Shown here: positions 11,056-41,742 of the stretch, piece by piece
How the letters are laid out: every line of letters starts with the position of its first letter
How positions within the stretch are numbered: position 1 is the stretch's first letter
Source: Diadema setosum
Taxonomy: Eukaryota > Echinodermata > Echinoidea > Diadematoida > Diadematidae
Assembly: GCF_964275005.1 (NCBI RefSeq)
Contig: NC_092688.1
Span: 26,796,434 to 26,860,433, forward strand
Direction: 5' to 3'
DNA: 64,000 nt
Notes under the pieces: model-generated
Database searches by the model: none
Seen by the model: the letters and a program-made list of their open reading frames with translations, nothing else
Told to the model about the DNA's origin: nothing
Program-made: the position numbers and the translations under genes

Positions 11056-11622
11056 TTTTTTTTTTTGGTTTTTTTTTTTTGCAGTGGATTCGAAGTTTTG
11101 CGTGTGGGACAGGTAGGTACCTATGGTTTTGCGGTATTTTTTATGCGTAAATCACTTTTTTTGGAGAAAAAAAAGTATATGAATATAGTATTGTTAATTT
11201 ATATCGTTTTTTAGTATTTGACTTGAAATTTGCTACATGTTATCATTATAGTTGGCTGGGGTACATGTATGTTATGTACATACATTACATGTATACACAA
11301 CTGTAAGTATACACAACTTGTATCTCTCCATATTCTAAATTAGTTGATTTTATTTTCAGTTGTGATTGTGCGTAATTAGTCTTGGATAGCATATTGTATA
11401 GTGAATGGTATTTGTATAGCATATTGTATTTTGAAAGAGAATCGCATTTGTAGTATAAGGCTCACTTTTTTGTATCTGTTAGATGTGAAAAATTATTGTA
11501 TTGTATTGTATTGTATTGTATTGTTTCGATTGAACATTTACATCGACGAGACGCAATTCAGCCTCTGGGCTGCTATATGTAATCCCTTTTGATGAAATAC
11601 AGTGTAAACCAATATCTATCTG

Positions 11623-11670
<48 letters not shown>

Positions 11671-12289
11671 ATCTATCTATCTATCTATCAGTATATATAT
11701 AAAGTAGAATCATTTGTATTTTAAATAGACCTGCAGGTGAGATTTTTTTTTTTTCCAATGCGCATTTTAGTGAATTGATAAAGCACTATAATAATTTTCC
11801 AACATATCTAATATTGTATTTCTGCATGTAGGAAACGTGCATTGTATCTATTGAATAGAGTGTATGTTTTTACATAAATACGTATAATAACAAATTCATA
11901 TCTTTCAGACACTCACTAATTTACTTTTCTGAACTTGAATACATTTCTCAAATTTACTCCTCTTCACTCTTTGACAAGCAGGCATTTTCATTTATAAACA
12001 CTCAAAAGGTCATTTACCTCAAATTTTAAGCAGTTACTATTGTTTTAATAGCTCTGTAAAATGTGTAAGTATGAAACTTCGAATACGTGCAATTATATTC
12101 CACTTTATGGGTACATTAATATCTAATCGTAACATAGAATTTGTTGGTCCAAAATAATGGAGAAATATAAAAATAGATTTAAAACAAAGTTCAGCACATG
12201 CATCATTCGGAAGATATTATAATAGCTGATTATGAAAATATTACACTATGTAGACTTAAGCTTAGATTGTAAAGTGTTATATAAGATGT
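10900..12289. other. gene-poor interval with simple repeats
   Basis: Contains a T-rich tract (about 11023-11095), a (TATTG)n run (about 11494-11525) and a (CTAT)n microsatellite (about 11614-11690). The remainder is AT-rich without recognisable features. Confidence 0.6.
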
Positions 12290-13690
12290 CCCTTTTTGGT
12301 ATATTCTGTTATGTCCCTTATAAGTATACTAGTCCCTGTGGTTGGGGGGGGGGGGTGTGGGAGGGGGTTTCCCCCCTCCCACGGTAAGAACTTTTTGCAT
12401 TTTGATGTTGTAAATGGTGCAATTTCATGCATGTTTTTGCGCGTTTTATCGACGAGAAACAGTCCCACTTGTTAAAGGTAGCAGTATATTTTAGTGTAGA
12501 TTATTATTGAACAATTTGCCTATAAAATGGTATAATTTAAATACACTTCTTATATTAATTCTTTTCACTGAATATCATGAACGCGACTGAACCCGAGCGA
12601 GCGGAGCGAGCGAGGGGGGAAGGGAGGGTGTGGGAGGGGGTGTGCCCCCTCCCACGGTAAGAACTTTTTGCATTGTGATGTTGTAAATGGTGCAATTTGA
12701 TGCATGTTTTTGCGCGTTTTATCGACGAGAAACAGTCCCACTTGTTTAAGGTAGCAGTATATTTTGATGTAGATTATTATTGAACAATTTGCCTATACCT
12801 ATAAAATGGTACAATTTAAATACACTTCTTGTGTTAATTCTTTTCACTGAATATCATGAACGCGACTGAACCCGAGCGAGCGGAGCGAGCGAGGGGGGAG
12901 GGGAGGGTGTGGGAGGGGGGTGTCCCCCCTCCCGCGGTGAGAAAGTTTTGCATTTTGATGTTGCAAATGGTGCAATTTGATGCATGTTTTTGCGTGTTTT
13001 AACGACGAGAGACAGTCCCACTTGTTTAAGGTAGCAGTATATTTTGATGTAGATTATTATTGAACAATTTACCTATAAAATGGTACAATTTAGAATACAC
13101 TTCTTGTGTTAATTCTTTTCAGTGAATATCATGAACGCGACTGAACCCGAACGAGCGGAGCGAGCGAAGGGCCTGGGGAGGGGAGGGTGTGGAAGGGGGT
13201 GTCCCCCCTCCCACGGTGAGAACTTTTTGCATTTTGATGTTGCAAATGGTGCAATTTGATGCATGTTTTTGCGTGTTTTAACGACGAGAGACAGTCCCAC
13301 TTGTTTAAGGTAGCAGTATATTTTGATGTAGATTATTATTGAACAATTTGCCTATAAAATGGTACAATTTAGAATACACTTCTTGTGTTAATTCTTTTCA
13401 CTGAATATCATGAACGCCACTGAACCCGAGCGAGCGGAGCGAGCGAAGGGCCTGGGGAGGAGAGGGTGTGGGAGGGGATGTCCCCCCTCCCACGGTGAGA
13501 ACTTTTTGCATTTTGATGTTGCAAATGGTGCAATTTGATGCATGTTTTTGCGTGTTTTAAGGAGCTGAAACAGTCCAGTATATTTTAGTGTAGATTATTA
13601 TTGAACAATTTGCCTATAAAATGGTATATCACTTAAATAATCTCCTTGTATTAATTCTTACACTGAATATCATGAACGCTGTCTGCAGTT
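12290..13690. repeat. ~277-bp tandem satellite, five units
   Basis: The landmark ATGAACGC(G)ACTGAACCC recurs at about 12577, 12856, 13131 and 13410, with a fifth, diverged ATGAACGC at 13672, giving periods of 279, 275, 279 and 262 bp. Each unit has a G-rich/C-rich hairpin (GTGGGAGGGGGTGTCCCCCC type), a CGAGCGAGCGGAGCGAGCGA block in the central units, and a conserved AT-rich half. Central units are nearly identical, which points to recent amplification or homogenisation. Confidence 0.92.
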
Positions 13691-13699
13691 CAGCAATCA

Positions 13700-14330
13700 A
13701 ACAGAGAAAGCATGCACACGAGGGTGTAGATAGTGGCATATCCCCTCCCACACGAAGGTGATTTTGCGTTTTCAGACCTGAAATTCAGCGATCTGGTGCA
13801 AAATTTTGGTGCAATACTTTTTCATCGAAGTGTTAAAATCACGGAATTTAGCTCTAATTCCGAATGTCAGTGCACCATCTGTGTGTATGTATAAAGTCTA
13901 GTGAGGTAGAAATAAAAAAAAACTGATGGGGGGGGGGTTGAGGGAGGAAAGGGTCGATTAAAAGGGGAAATTCCCCTGATACATGAGGGAACCTTGAGTT
14001 TTCGGAATATAAGTGATAAGTCTTGTGTACTCAGAATTATTCATATTTTTTTTTGTAAATCTAAAAAGTGTACTAAGCTAGGGAAAGAGGCACAGAGGGG
14101 AGGGTTTGGGAGGGGGATACCCCCTCCGAAGCACGAGAGATTTTGCATATTTTGAATTGAAATTCAACGATCTGGTGCACACTTTGAGTGAAATATTCAA
14201 AAAAATATCTTATTTGATGAAAGGTTGCAAAGGAGACCCGCTTCATGTGCATGCATACAGTATACACGCATTTTTTTTTTCCGCCTCCCAAATCCCCGGT
14301 CCAAATCTTAGGGGGGGGGGGGGCGACCGC
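13700..14330. repeat. diverged satellite-related units
   Basis: Three degenerate modules keep the hairpin plus 'CCCCTCC...GATTTTGC...GAAATTCA(A/G)CGATCTGGTGCA' order (around 13740, 13960 and 14100). They look like old edge copies of the neighbouring array. A G/C homopolymer cluster (about 14310-14350) follows. Confidence 0.55.
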
Positions 14331-14429
14331 CCCCATCGCCCCCCCCCCCCCCTGGCTGGTATAGGCCTATGCAGCCTGTACATTTTCGGATTAACGAATA
14401 TGATTTCATTTTCGGAAACCAACCTTCGG

Positions 14430-15845
14430 TAAAGGGGCGATCACACATCGCCGGTTTAGATGGCGGTTCATGGCGGTTCTCAAACCGCCGTGAACCGTGT
14501 CCCAACGATATTACGCGATGTGACTACGTTCTCAACACGTTTTGAACACGGCGCTAACGCAGATTGGCGCGGTGGTAACATGGATCTCCCCAAGCCCCTG
14601 TAGGCTTAGTTCATGCAATCAGAGCCCTTTCACTCGTCTTCATTGGGTTACAACAAGGAGCGTATTGTTTTGTTAGGCAAACACAACTTAAGAGAAATTT
14701 CGAAACGTTGTAACCCCCTGTGTATTTACAGATTAACATAAGTGATGCAATGAGCAATTGTATTCAAGTTTCAACATACATTTTCTCTCTCTCTCCCTTT
14801 TACTTTTGAATTATCTGTATTAGCTGTCTTTAAAAGACATACTTGCCAAGACATACTTGCCAAAGCAGAATCCAACATAGTTTTCAAAGTTTCCTGTTCA
14901 TTTGCAGGTTTATAGTGATGAACCGTACAATAATACTTGCTTGTTTCAACATCTCTTTTTGTTCTCTTTCTTAATTAAGTTCTCACAAACTATTATCTCT
15001 AACAACAGACTATGAAAGGACATACATATCAAAGAAGAATACAGTATATCTACATAGTTTCCTGTTTATTTATAGGTTCACGTGCCATAATAATGGAAGT
15101 TTTTTTTTTTTTCAAGTTTCAACATCACTTTTCCCTCTACTCTCTTCAAGTTTCAACATATGTATATCAACATGCAATCTTACAAAAAGGCATATTTGAT
15201 CACGAAAGCAGAACCCAACATATTTACATAAGTCTTCTGTGTATAACTTACAGCTGGCCGTCTTTTAAGCTGTTAAGTTTTAACAAAATCAGGAACACAC
15301 CTTTAACTGTAACTGATGTGCTATTCAACATACCTACAAAACGTACCAACTTTTTGAACATTAACCTTTCTTTGTTATTCTATGTGTTGAAATATTAAAA
15401 AAAGGAATCAAGCTTTAGCATTCAATATATTTACCAGATCTTGTATTATGAGTTCATCTTTGCTTTTTTCCCCGTTGTTTTTTATTGCTCCGCCACGGAG
15501 TGTCGCCGGAGGCATTATTCTCTGTAAGTTCAACATTTGTTTTTGCGTGAAAGGTTATGGCGGTGTTAACACGGTATTATCATGGATCTTGCGGTGCAAA
15601 CACGGAGGATGCCGTTCTTTACACGGTGAACGACGTTTTGAACACGGTCCATTTCAGACTGTCACGAGTAAACATGTTTAATTTTTTTTTTTTTTTTTTT
15701 TCTGGCGGTTCCCCGCGGTTCTCGGGGTTTATGGCGGATGAATGACGGATGACAAGGGTTTGTGTACGGTGTGAACACGGTCTTTGCGGAGCACGGCAAA
15801 TTGCCGAACGGCCATCTAAACCGGCGATGTGTGATCGCCTCTTAA
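14430..15845. mobile_element. 1.4-kb non-autonomous TIR element, PIF/Harbinger-like
   Basis: Inverted ends AGGGGCGATCACACATCGCC / GGCGATGTGTGATCGCCTCT continue for about 36 bp with two mismatches and are flanked by TAA on both sides (14430-14432 and 15843-15845). A TAA/TWA duplication is typical of PIF/Harbinger. The subterminal regions repeat GGCGGTT and AACACGGT motifs. The interior (about 14763-15300) holds three or so degenerate ~175-bp units, each with CAAGTTTCAACAT and TTTCCTGTTYATTT motifs. No transposase ORF is present. Confidence 0.75.
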
Positions 15846-15861
15846 TCAAACACCACAAATA

Positions 15862-15950
15862 TTCTTGATTAACGAACCTTTTTTTTTTTTCATTTTCGGA
15901 TTAACGAACCTTTTTTTTTTTCATTTTCGGATTAACGAACCTCTAGATTC
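15862..15950. repeat. tandem CATTTTCGGATTAACGAACC repeat
   Basis: Three units of about 35 bp, each ending in a T run. A matching unit lies to the left of the Harbinger-like element (about 14388-14418), so that element inserted into a pre-existing short array. Confidence 0.7.
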
Positions 15951-15982
15951 AAGGAATTTGTGTGTTTTGGAATGACGAAACT

Positions 15983-16059
15983 TAGTGGCGGATCTAGCAG
16001 GGGCTCACCGCCCCCCCCCCCCCCCCCCTTTACGGAAGTCCTAGATCCGCTCCTGCTTA
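15983..16059. repeat. short hairpin repeat with C run
   Basis: GGCGGATCTAGCAGG and the inverted CCTAGATCCGCTCC flank a run of about 20 C. It probably is a tiny MITE or its remnant. Confidence 0.5.
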
Positions 16060-16189
16060 GAGTGTTTATAACCTTTATGGAGTACTGTTACTATCAGTAC
16101 TCCATTTTCGGATTTAATTCGGAATAACGGGCATAATCCATAATGACATACCACGCATGGTAAAGAAATCTTCATTTTTTTTTCTCTCT

Positions 16190-16526
16190 CTCTCTCTCCC
16201 TCTCCCCCTCTCTCTCCCTAGTCTCCCTCTCGCATTGCGCTCCGGATCCGTGCAGTGACTTTCACGCACATTGCACCGGTGCACTTGTATTACAAATCGT
16301 GCTTCAAGCGCACGATTCGCTTCCCCAAGTCACGCGCACGCGATTTTACACTCCACATCATCACTGCTATGCTGACATGCGATCCCCATCGTATCACATG
16401 TGTGTCCGTACGTAATGCACTGTAGTCAGTGCACGTGGATGTACGCATATCGCGCTATGTATCGGCGTTGACAAAATACGACAACCGCTCGACTCTGAGG
16501 ATCAGTGGCTGACGGACTGCTAAAGA
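16190..16526 (+). promoter_or_regulatory. putative HPD promoter and 5' UTR
   Basis: This is a CpG- and GCGC-containing stretch, less AT-rich than its surroundings, just upstream of the HPD start exon. It begins after a (TC)n tract (about 16192-16233). No TATA box is evident. The transcription start is not resolvable by eye, and promoter identity rests on position. Confidence 0.4.
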
Positions 16527-35304
<18,778 letters not shown>

Positions 35305-36083
35305 GAAGAAGAGCGCCCCCAACTAGCCGAGGGATGCCAGTATCCAACACATCTGTCATCACAGCGAGATGGTGGCGTGAGGTGTTGTCATGGCACTACA
35401 CACAGCATGATAGCACTGTGCTCTCCCGTTTCACCTTTCCATTTTGTTCTTCACCTCTTCCCTTCTCACTTTTGGGTGCATAGCTTCATTAATGGCTGCC
35501 ACACTCTGATTGGCTGTATCATGGAATCCCATTTAGTGTGTGTGTGTATGTATATGTGTGTGCCTGTGTGGGTGTGTGTGTGTGTGTGCACAATCATAAG
35601 ACATGTTTAGCAGCTCTCAATGTGCCTCAATAGGCCAAGTGCATGAAATGCCGCAGAGATTTTAATGGGTATATATTATGGTCATATATGTACATATTCA
35701 TGGAAAGAGTTATCAATGTTAACTTTAAAAAGTGTATTTTATTCCCCCTTCATTTTCATGACTGGTTCACTCGAGTGAACTTTGCATCTGATCTCTCAAA
35801 TTGATTGATAATTATCTGATTGAAGGTTCCTAGAACCTGAAGGCTGATGATTAGCAGCTGCTTCATGGAACATAGAATGCATTCATGGTTGTACCATTTG
35901 TAAGTTCTTGCATTCATGATATGTCGTTGCTCTTTTTGTTTCAGACTAACTCTCTTTGTGACATATTATTATATGCAAGTTTTTCAAACTATGTGCCCTC
36001 ACACTCTGTGTTAGACTGGTACAGTAGTAATCATGGTTAGTAACTGGCACCAGTTTACTTGCAGGTAGTTTCTCAAAGAATGA

Positions 36084-36258
36084 CCTGGGGGGCATTTCAT
36101 GAAGGAACTTGTCGAATAAAATGTCCGACAAGTCAATTATATCCGACAAGTTCAGAGAAATCAGCCAATCAGACTAAAGAATTTCTCAAAACTTGTCGGA
36201 TATAATTGACTTGTCAGATATTTTATCCGACAAGTTCCTTCATGAAATGCCCCCCAGG
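36084..36258. mobile_element. CCTGGGGGGCATTTCATGAA hairpin MITE (175 bp)
   Basis: Ends CCTGGGGGGCATTTCATGAA and the perfect inverse, with repeated CGACAAGT motifs on both arms and a short unpaired centre. It lies in the probable HPD 3' UTR and carries an AATAAA. Confidence 0.85.
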
Positions 36259-38725
36259 TAGTGAGTTAATGATGATAAGTCAGTTTTCTTGTCAGTTTCT
36301 CCTGTGTGTTATTCACAATTGATTCACTTCTGTATGGTCTGGGCAAAGAGAAATAGACATGTAATGATACATGTATCTAGAATAATTCCAGTGCTCTCCC
36401 AGCCCACTCAGTAGGCATTATGTAACAAATTGAGCACTGAACAGATTAAACTAGAACAACATATTATCGTAATAGGCAGACAGCATACTCATGTTATATG
36501 ATTTTGGTTTCACATGCTAACCAAAATCAAGTAATTATAATCTTAGATTGAAGAGGTTAGAACATAAAGGTCTTATTTGATTATGACATGTAATTTCTTG
36601 GTCATTTTGTGCACCCAATATTTGCTGTGTGTGGAAATGATCTGTCTCCCTCACAGTAGTGTTTGCCACTGAATAGAACAATCTACTAGTATCGGTGATC
36701 TCTGCATTGCATCATGTACAAGTTTACAGTTTATGAGTTTTTGCTGTTGTAGTGTTTTGCAATATAATTATTCTCCTTCTTCGGCTTCTTCCACATGTAT
36801 TCAGAAGTGTTTGAGAACACTGATTGTTCATTCATTTGCTTTCAAAACTGCACGTTTGTTCATGTTTTAGCCCACTGAACTTAGCCTGTTACTGAAATAC
36901 AAGAGAAATTGTTATCAGTAGTTCTTTATCTCATTCTAAGTCATATATCTTTTTTATTTTAGTTTAGTTTACAAGTGTAGTTTTTAGTTGATGGCTGACT
37001 AGCTTGCCTTTCGAGATGAGTGCAGGCAAAGTGCAAAAAGAGAAAGGTTTTCTTTTGTGCTGTTTATGTTGTTTTTTCTTTTTCTTTTTTTCTTTTTTTC
37101 TTTTTTTCTTTTTTTCTGGGTAAGGAATTTTCTGTCTTTTGATCAGGCAGCAAGTCCTGTACACATACTTTCTTGGTAATTCTTCAGTTTTCTGCTCATA
37201 TATTCCTAGAAAAATATCACCTTTTTTCTGTAGTTAGCAACTGTAGTATTGATTTCCCTTGGGCTGAAACTGTTTAAATAAAGAGGCACACCTCCTTGGT
37301 CTGGCATACACTTCAAAGCTGTGCCCTCAAGTTATTTCCTTTTCATGTGTTGTGTAGTGACATTCTGCAATATCAGTTTACTGTCTCGTTAATCTGCTGT
37401 ATAACATTTCAAGCGTTCAGTCATTCTATCTTTCACATTTCTTTCTGAATTGTTACCCTTTGTTTCTCTGCTTCTTACATGTTCTTTTATCAGAGTGTTT
37501 GCCTAGATGGTGTCATGTATTCTTTTGGGCCAAAACTGAAGCATCATCAGTTTGATTGACTGAAGTGTGTAATGTTTGAACCCTAATTAGATCGAAGGAA
37601 GCAAATCATTTCACTCAACGTTTGCCATGCCAAAGAAAGTGCCAACCTGCCCATTTTGGTCCAGTTTCAACCTTAATTTCCCTTGAAATGATTCCTGCTT
37701 TACAAATCACCAAAATCAGTACTGTAACATATTTATGTAATGTTAAAGCAAATGAATTCCCAATGACTGTGCTTCGGGGGTGGATCATGATATTCTGATA
37801 GAAATGCGTTCATCAAAAAAATGTATCGCTTCATTTGTGAAGAGATCCCATTAAGCCAAGTGTTTCATAGGTCCATCTGAATATTTCTTGGTGTTTAAGA
37901 CTTTGATATTTTTTTTTTTTTGGTGTCAAGGATTAATCTTGTTTGTCATTGTAGAAAGTATCAAATTCTAGGAACAATTTTTCAACAGTCTCTAGCTGCC
38001 CTTAAGAATTATATTAAAAGTTTTTGAGAGCAGCTGGGTAAGTGAGGAAATCCATATCTGTTTTACAATATTTTACCAATACCTAGCATCTACCACAAAC
38101 GTGTTGAGGTTTCTTGACACAAATGGTAGTGTAAAAGGATCAGTGAGCTAGTATGCGTGATTGGGTGACAGGGAAATTTTTTTTTAGGTGTTAACTTGTT
38201 GCAAATCTTGTATGAAGTCATTTATAAGCACCTAGGACTCTTCATCATAGGATTTTATTTTGTTGGTTAGCCACTCTGGTATCATGACAAGGATAATTCA
38301 TATACATGTAGTGTGAACTACCCTTTGTAGGTAGAAGTGGTCAGATCACATTGGAGTTTTGTGACTTCATCACCTATTGTTCTTCCTGTTCTTATTTCAT
38401 ATGTGGCTTGGGTCAAATGCAATGTCTTTGGGACGTATTTGAGTTTGTTGTTTGCTTATAATGTAGTGTGACAATCTTCCTGAGTATTATTACAGTATTA
38501 CATGCCTATCAGCTTCAGCCACTTGTAATGAGTGCGGATTGGCAAAAAGTTTCTCTTTTGTCCTGGATGGTCCAGGTTACGTGGGAATAAAAATCTGTGT
38601 GTACACATAGAGACTGAAGTAACCAATAAAGTTCATGTTCTTGAGAAAGATATCTGTTTGTGTGATGTACATGGAGCCACGTCACTTGATCTCGCTCCAT
38701 TTCAAATGAAAGACCAAAGCATACC

Positions 38726-38852
38726 TAGTCTGGCGTGAAGACCATCTGCCTGTGAGCTGGATGGTCTGAGATGCTTTGTCTTTGGCAAAGGTGGCGGAGG
38801 GCTCATTTTGTGGAACGGACCAAAGTTGGCAAAGGGTCTGGAAACCAGACTA
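38726..38852. mobile_element. small TAGTCTGG inverted-repeat element (127 bp)
   Basis: Ends TAGTCTGG and CCAGACTA, with AGACCATCTGCC near the left and GGCAAAGGGTCTGGAAACC near the right. The same end motifs occur in the unit nested inside the GC-rich palindrome (7701-7888 and its mirror). Confidence 0.6.
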
Positions 38853-39239
38853 ATGCATAACTGATAACTGGTCAGTGCATGCATGTAATGTGTGTGTATG
38901 TGTGTGTTTGTGTGATGGCAGTTTTATTATGTGGTATCAGATCTGCCCGGGGATATCTGTGACTGTATTATGTGTGCAGTGTATTTATGTATGCAATATG
39001 TGGTACTTTTTATTTGTGCAATTATGTGAGGTGATGACATGAAGACTAATTGCCTTTGGCTGGTTGGTTGTTTGGTCGTTTTTGCTTTTTTGGGGGGTTT
39101 TGTTCTTGTTTTGCTTTCATTTGAAAAGAAATTGAGGTCTGTTCCAACTATGAAAAAAAGAAGAAGATTAGAAGTCTGTGAACATGTATCTTGCTTTTTG
39201 TTTGTTAATCATCTTCACCTTCTTTTCTTGTTCTATTCA

Positions 39240-39241
<2 letters not shown>

Positions 39242-39318
<77 letters not shown>
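39242..39318. repeat. (GT)n microsatellite, ~77 bp
   Basis: Uninterrupted GT dinucleotides. Downstream lie an (AATTG)n run (about 39496-39520) and a (GTTTT)n run (about 39712-39755). Confidence 0.97.
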
Positions 39319-39322
<4 letters not shown>

Positions 39323-39721
39323 AATTCTTGTACATGTATCAATTTCATTCACACTGTTATATCAAAGCATCCTAATACAAGTTACGTGTTCTGTGTAACT
39401 TCTCGGGATATGCCGTCCCTACTGTTGGCTATCGTGTGCCATGTAAATGCAGCCCTATATTTTGTGATTAATCTGACTTGAACAAATATATCTGAATTAA
39501 ATTGAATTGAATTGAATTGAAAACTCCTTCCGCCTAATGGATGATACATTACATTTTCAGGTATATACATCAGTTCAGATATTCATTCGCAAAATATCTA
39601 CACAACCATTTAAACACATTTTTGTGTGCCACAGTAAAAAAAAGGCCGCAGGCAGTCAAGGATTTTTATTCCGAGAATGAAAATGATGTTCTCTGCCATT
39701 TTACATTTGTTTTTTGTTTTG

Positions 39722-39752
<31 letters not shown>

Positions 39753-41131
39753 GTTTTTTGCAGTTGTCTGTACTGAATTCGTTGCAATCAAGCAAACTGT
39801 CGTCAGTGACTGTCGTTATTATATAGCGCCATCATCGACAAAGTTAGTCCAAGGATCTACCTTTGTGGTCAATATTGATCTCTGTACTGTGTACTAGAGT
39901 GCAAAGTGTCGACATCGGTGGCCTGGAATGAGCGGCTGGGTTGGTCCATTCAATTTGACGTGAAAAGTCCGAAAGATATTTGGCAGCGATCCCGATGCTA
40001 GAAGAAAATAATGCTGATGCTGGGTTGTAATTATTAGCGCCATCTACGTCTGTGCCCGTGATGCCATGGCCTTCCGTCGCGTCGTGTCCACGCATCTGGG
40101 TCCGATCGTTTCTTTGAACAGCTTATTTTACCTATGTTTCAAATATGATGGGTGCTCTTTTAAATCCATCCTTACATACTCGTCACATTTCCATACTTAA
40201 GACTCACTTTAGACGTCTTAATTATTGCTATGTCAGGCAAGCCTAGGGCAAGCTTTCTCATTGTTATAGGTTCTATCACTTCATTTAAAAGAAAACTGAT
40301 TTTCAGACTTTTTCATTTGAACATCTATGAATAATTGATACACTGGATACAGAGTTAACAAATTTATAGTGAATGGGATAAGAAACAAGAGTTTCTTCTA
40401 GAAAATCATAACACATCGATCACAGTGAACAAGGACGATGACATAGAAGTTTCACATACAGACATAAGAATACTCATGAAAGTAGAACAAAGGAAGAGAA
40501 CATGCATAAATTCAACACAGATGAATTTGTTGAGCAAGACAGTATGGGATTACATTGCTATAATATTACTGGAATATATGTTGACCTGCTATGTCATCAT
40601 CCTTGTTCAGTGTAGATGATGTGCTATCAATATGCTGTAACATACCAGAAAACAGATGACAGCGTGCGCCGTGTGCATGTTTATAAACAAAGTGTTTTGC
40701 TTGAAGAGATTACATTGAAAATGATTTTGTGATATTTGCCCCTCCTTCATGAATACTGATTACTGATTACCAAAAACAATGTCTAACCTTGCATCGCACA
40801 TTCCAGCGATATCTGTAGGACTTTGCGGTGTTACTGTTTGAGTATAATTGTCATTATTTTACAGAAAAAGGTATGATAGGGACCCATACTAGCATACCAA
40901 CACGCCAAATTCCCAGTCATTTTTCCTCCTCATCCACGCTCCCCCCCCCCCCCTTTCCAGGGAAGGGTGTGACAGGTCAATCACTGAATATAAGATTAGA
41001 CCCTAAGATAACGACAAGGTTCAAGGTTCAGTTTTTGATCAGTTGAAGAGGTTTACCACAGTATAATGTACTAGTGGGACCCACGTTGAAGTTTTGCGAT
41101 CACCATGGCGACAGTGAATCAGAATAGGACA
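39319..41131. other. gene-poor interval
   Basis: No exon supported. The (AATTG)n run may be the tail of a non-LTR element. At 40155-40235 a short translated stretch (SILKTHFRRLNYC) faintly recalls the C-terminal end of LINE reverse transcriptases. A C run lies near 40940-40955. Confidence 0.35.
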
Positions 41132-41519
41132 TTAAAGGGATGGTACATTATTGGTGAAGATGAGAATTGGACTTTTAACTTTTTGAGAGATACAAAAAAA
41201 AACACTTATGGAATAGTACAGAGCAAACCATTTTGAGAGGAATTGAAAGTTTATTTGATGACAATCGGGTTTCGAATGTCTGAAACAGCCGAAAACAAAG
41301 TTAAAAAAAAAGTGATCCTAATAAAAGGCGGGTCCCACACTTTATTAGAATCGCTCTGTTTTGGATATCTCGGCCATTTCAAAACCAATTTTCATCAAAT
41401 AAATTCCTCATGAATTCCTCATGGAATTACATGCTCTTTCATATTCATAAGAGGTTTCTCATTATCTCACAAAAAAGGTTAGAAATTAGGTCTCAACCAA
41501 AACTATACGATCCCTTTAA
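41132..41519. mobile_element. TTAAAGGGATGG-type MITE (388 bp), best-preserved copy
   Basis: TTAA at both edges, AGGGATGGTACATTATTGGT at the left and ACTATACGATCCCT at the right, with inverted arms around AAAGGCGGGTCCCACACTTT. Motifs match the copies at 29078, 8739 and 9925. Confidence 0.82.
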
Positions 41520-41622
41520 TCTCATCGATTGCCGCTGAAGGTGCTAAAGGTATACCACGCCCTTTTCTGCCCGGCATCGTCGTGATTCAATACGTATACA
41601 TTTGAAGATGCATAGGACGGAG

Positions 41623-41742
41623 TGGATCGGTGAGACTTGGATGCGCGAGTTTAACTTTGGAACTGTTTAAACCCACTCGCTGCGCTCTTGGGTTTTAGAC
41701 TTTTCCAAAGTTAAACGAAAGCATCCAATTCTCATCGATCCA
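41623..41742. repeat. 120-bp hairpin repeat
   Basis: TGGATCGGTGAGACTTGGAT ... GTTTAACTTTGGA on the left pairs with TCCAAAGTTAAAC ... ATCCAATTCTCATCGATCCA on the right. Small foldback element or MITE remnant. Confidence 0.65.

Larger units (their letters stand above)
35305..39241 (+). other. HPD 3' UTR and downstream flank
   Basis: The 3' UTR end is not resolved. AATAAA hexamers occur at 36115-36120 (inside a MITE), about 37277-37282 and 38625-38630. A (CTTTTT)n tract lies at 37076-37118. The 34 bp before the inverted-repeat element at 38726 carry no feature. No other gene is recognised. Confidence 0.5.

Noticed and set aside
12277-13300. Recurring ~60-codon minus-strand frames with a shared KNMHxIAPF-like segment
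   Set aside because: They recur because the satellite unit recurs. Frames are short, not kept in the diverged units, and no known peptide family is recognised.
12290-14330. CRISPR-like regular repeats
   Set aside because: Units are ~277 bp and directly adjacent without unique spacers, in an animal genome; this is a satellite.
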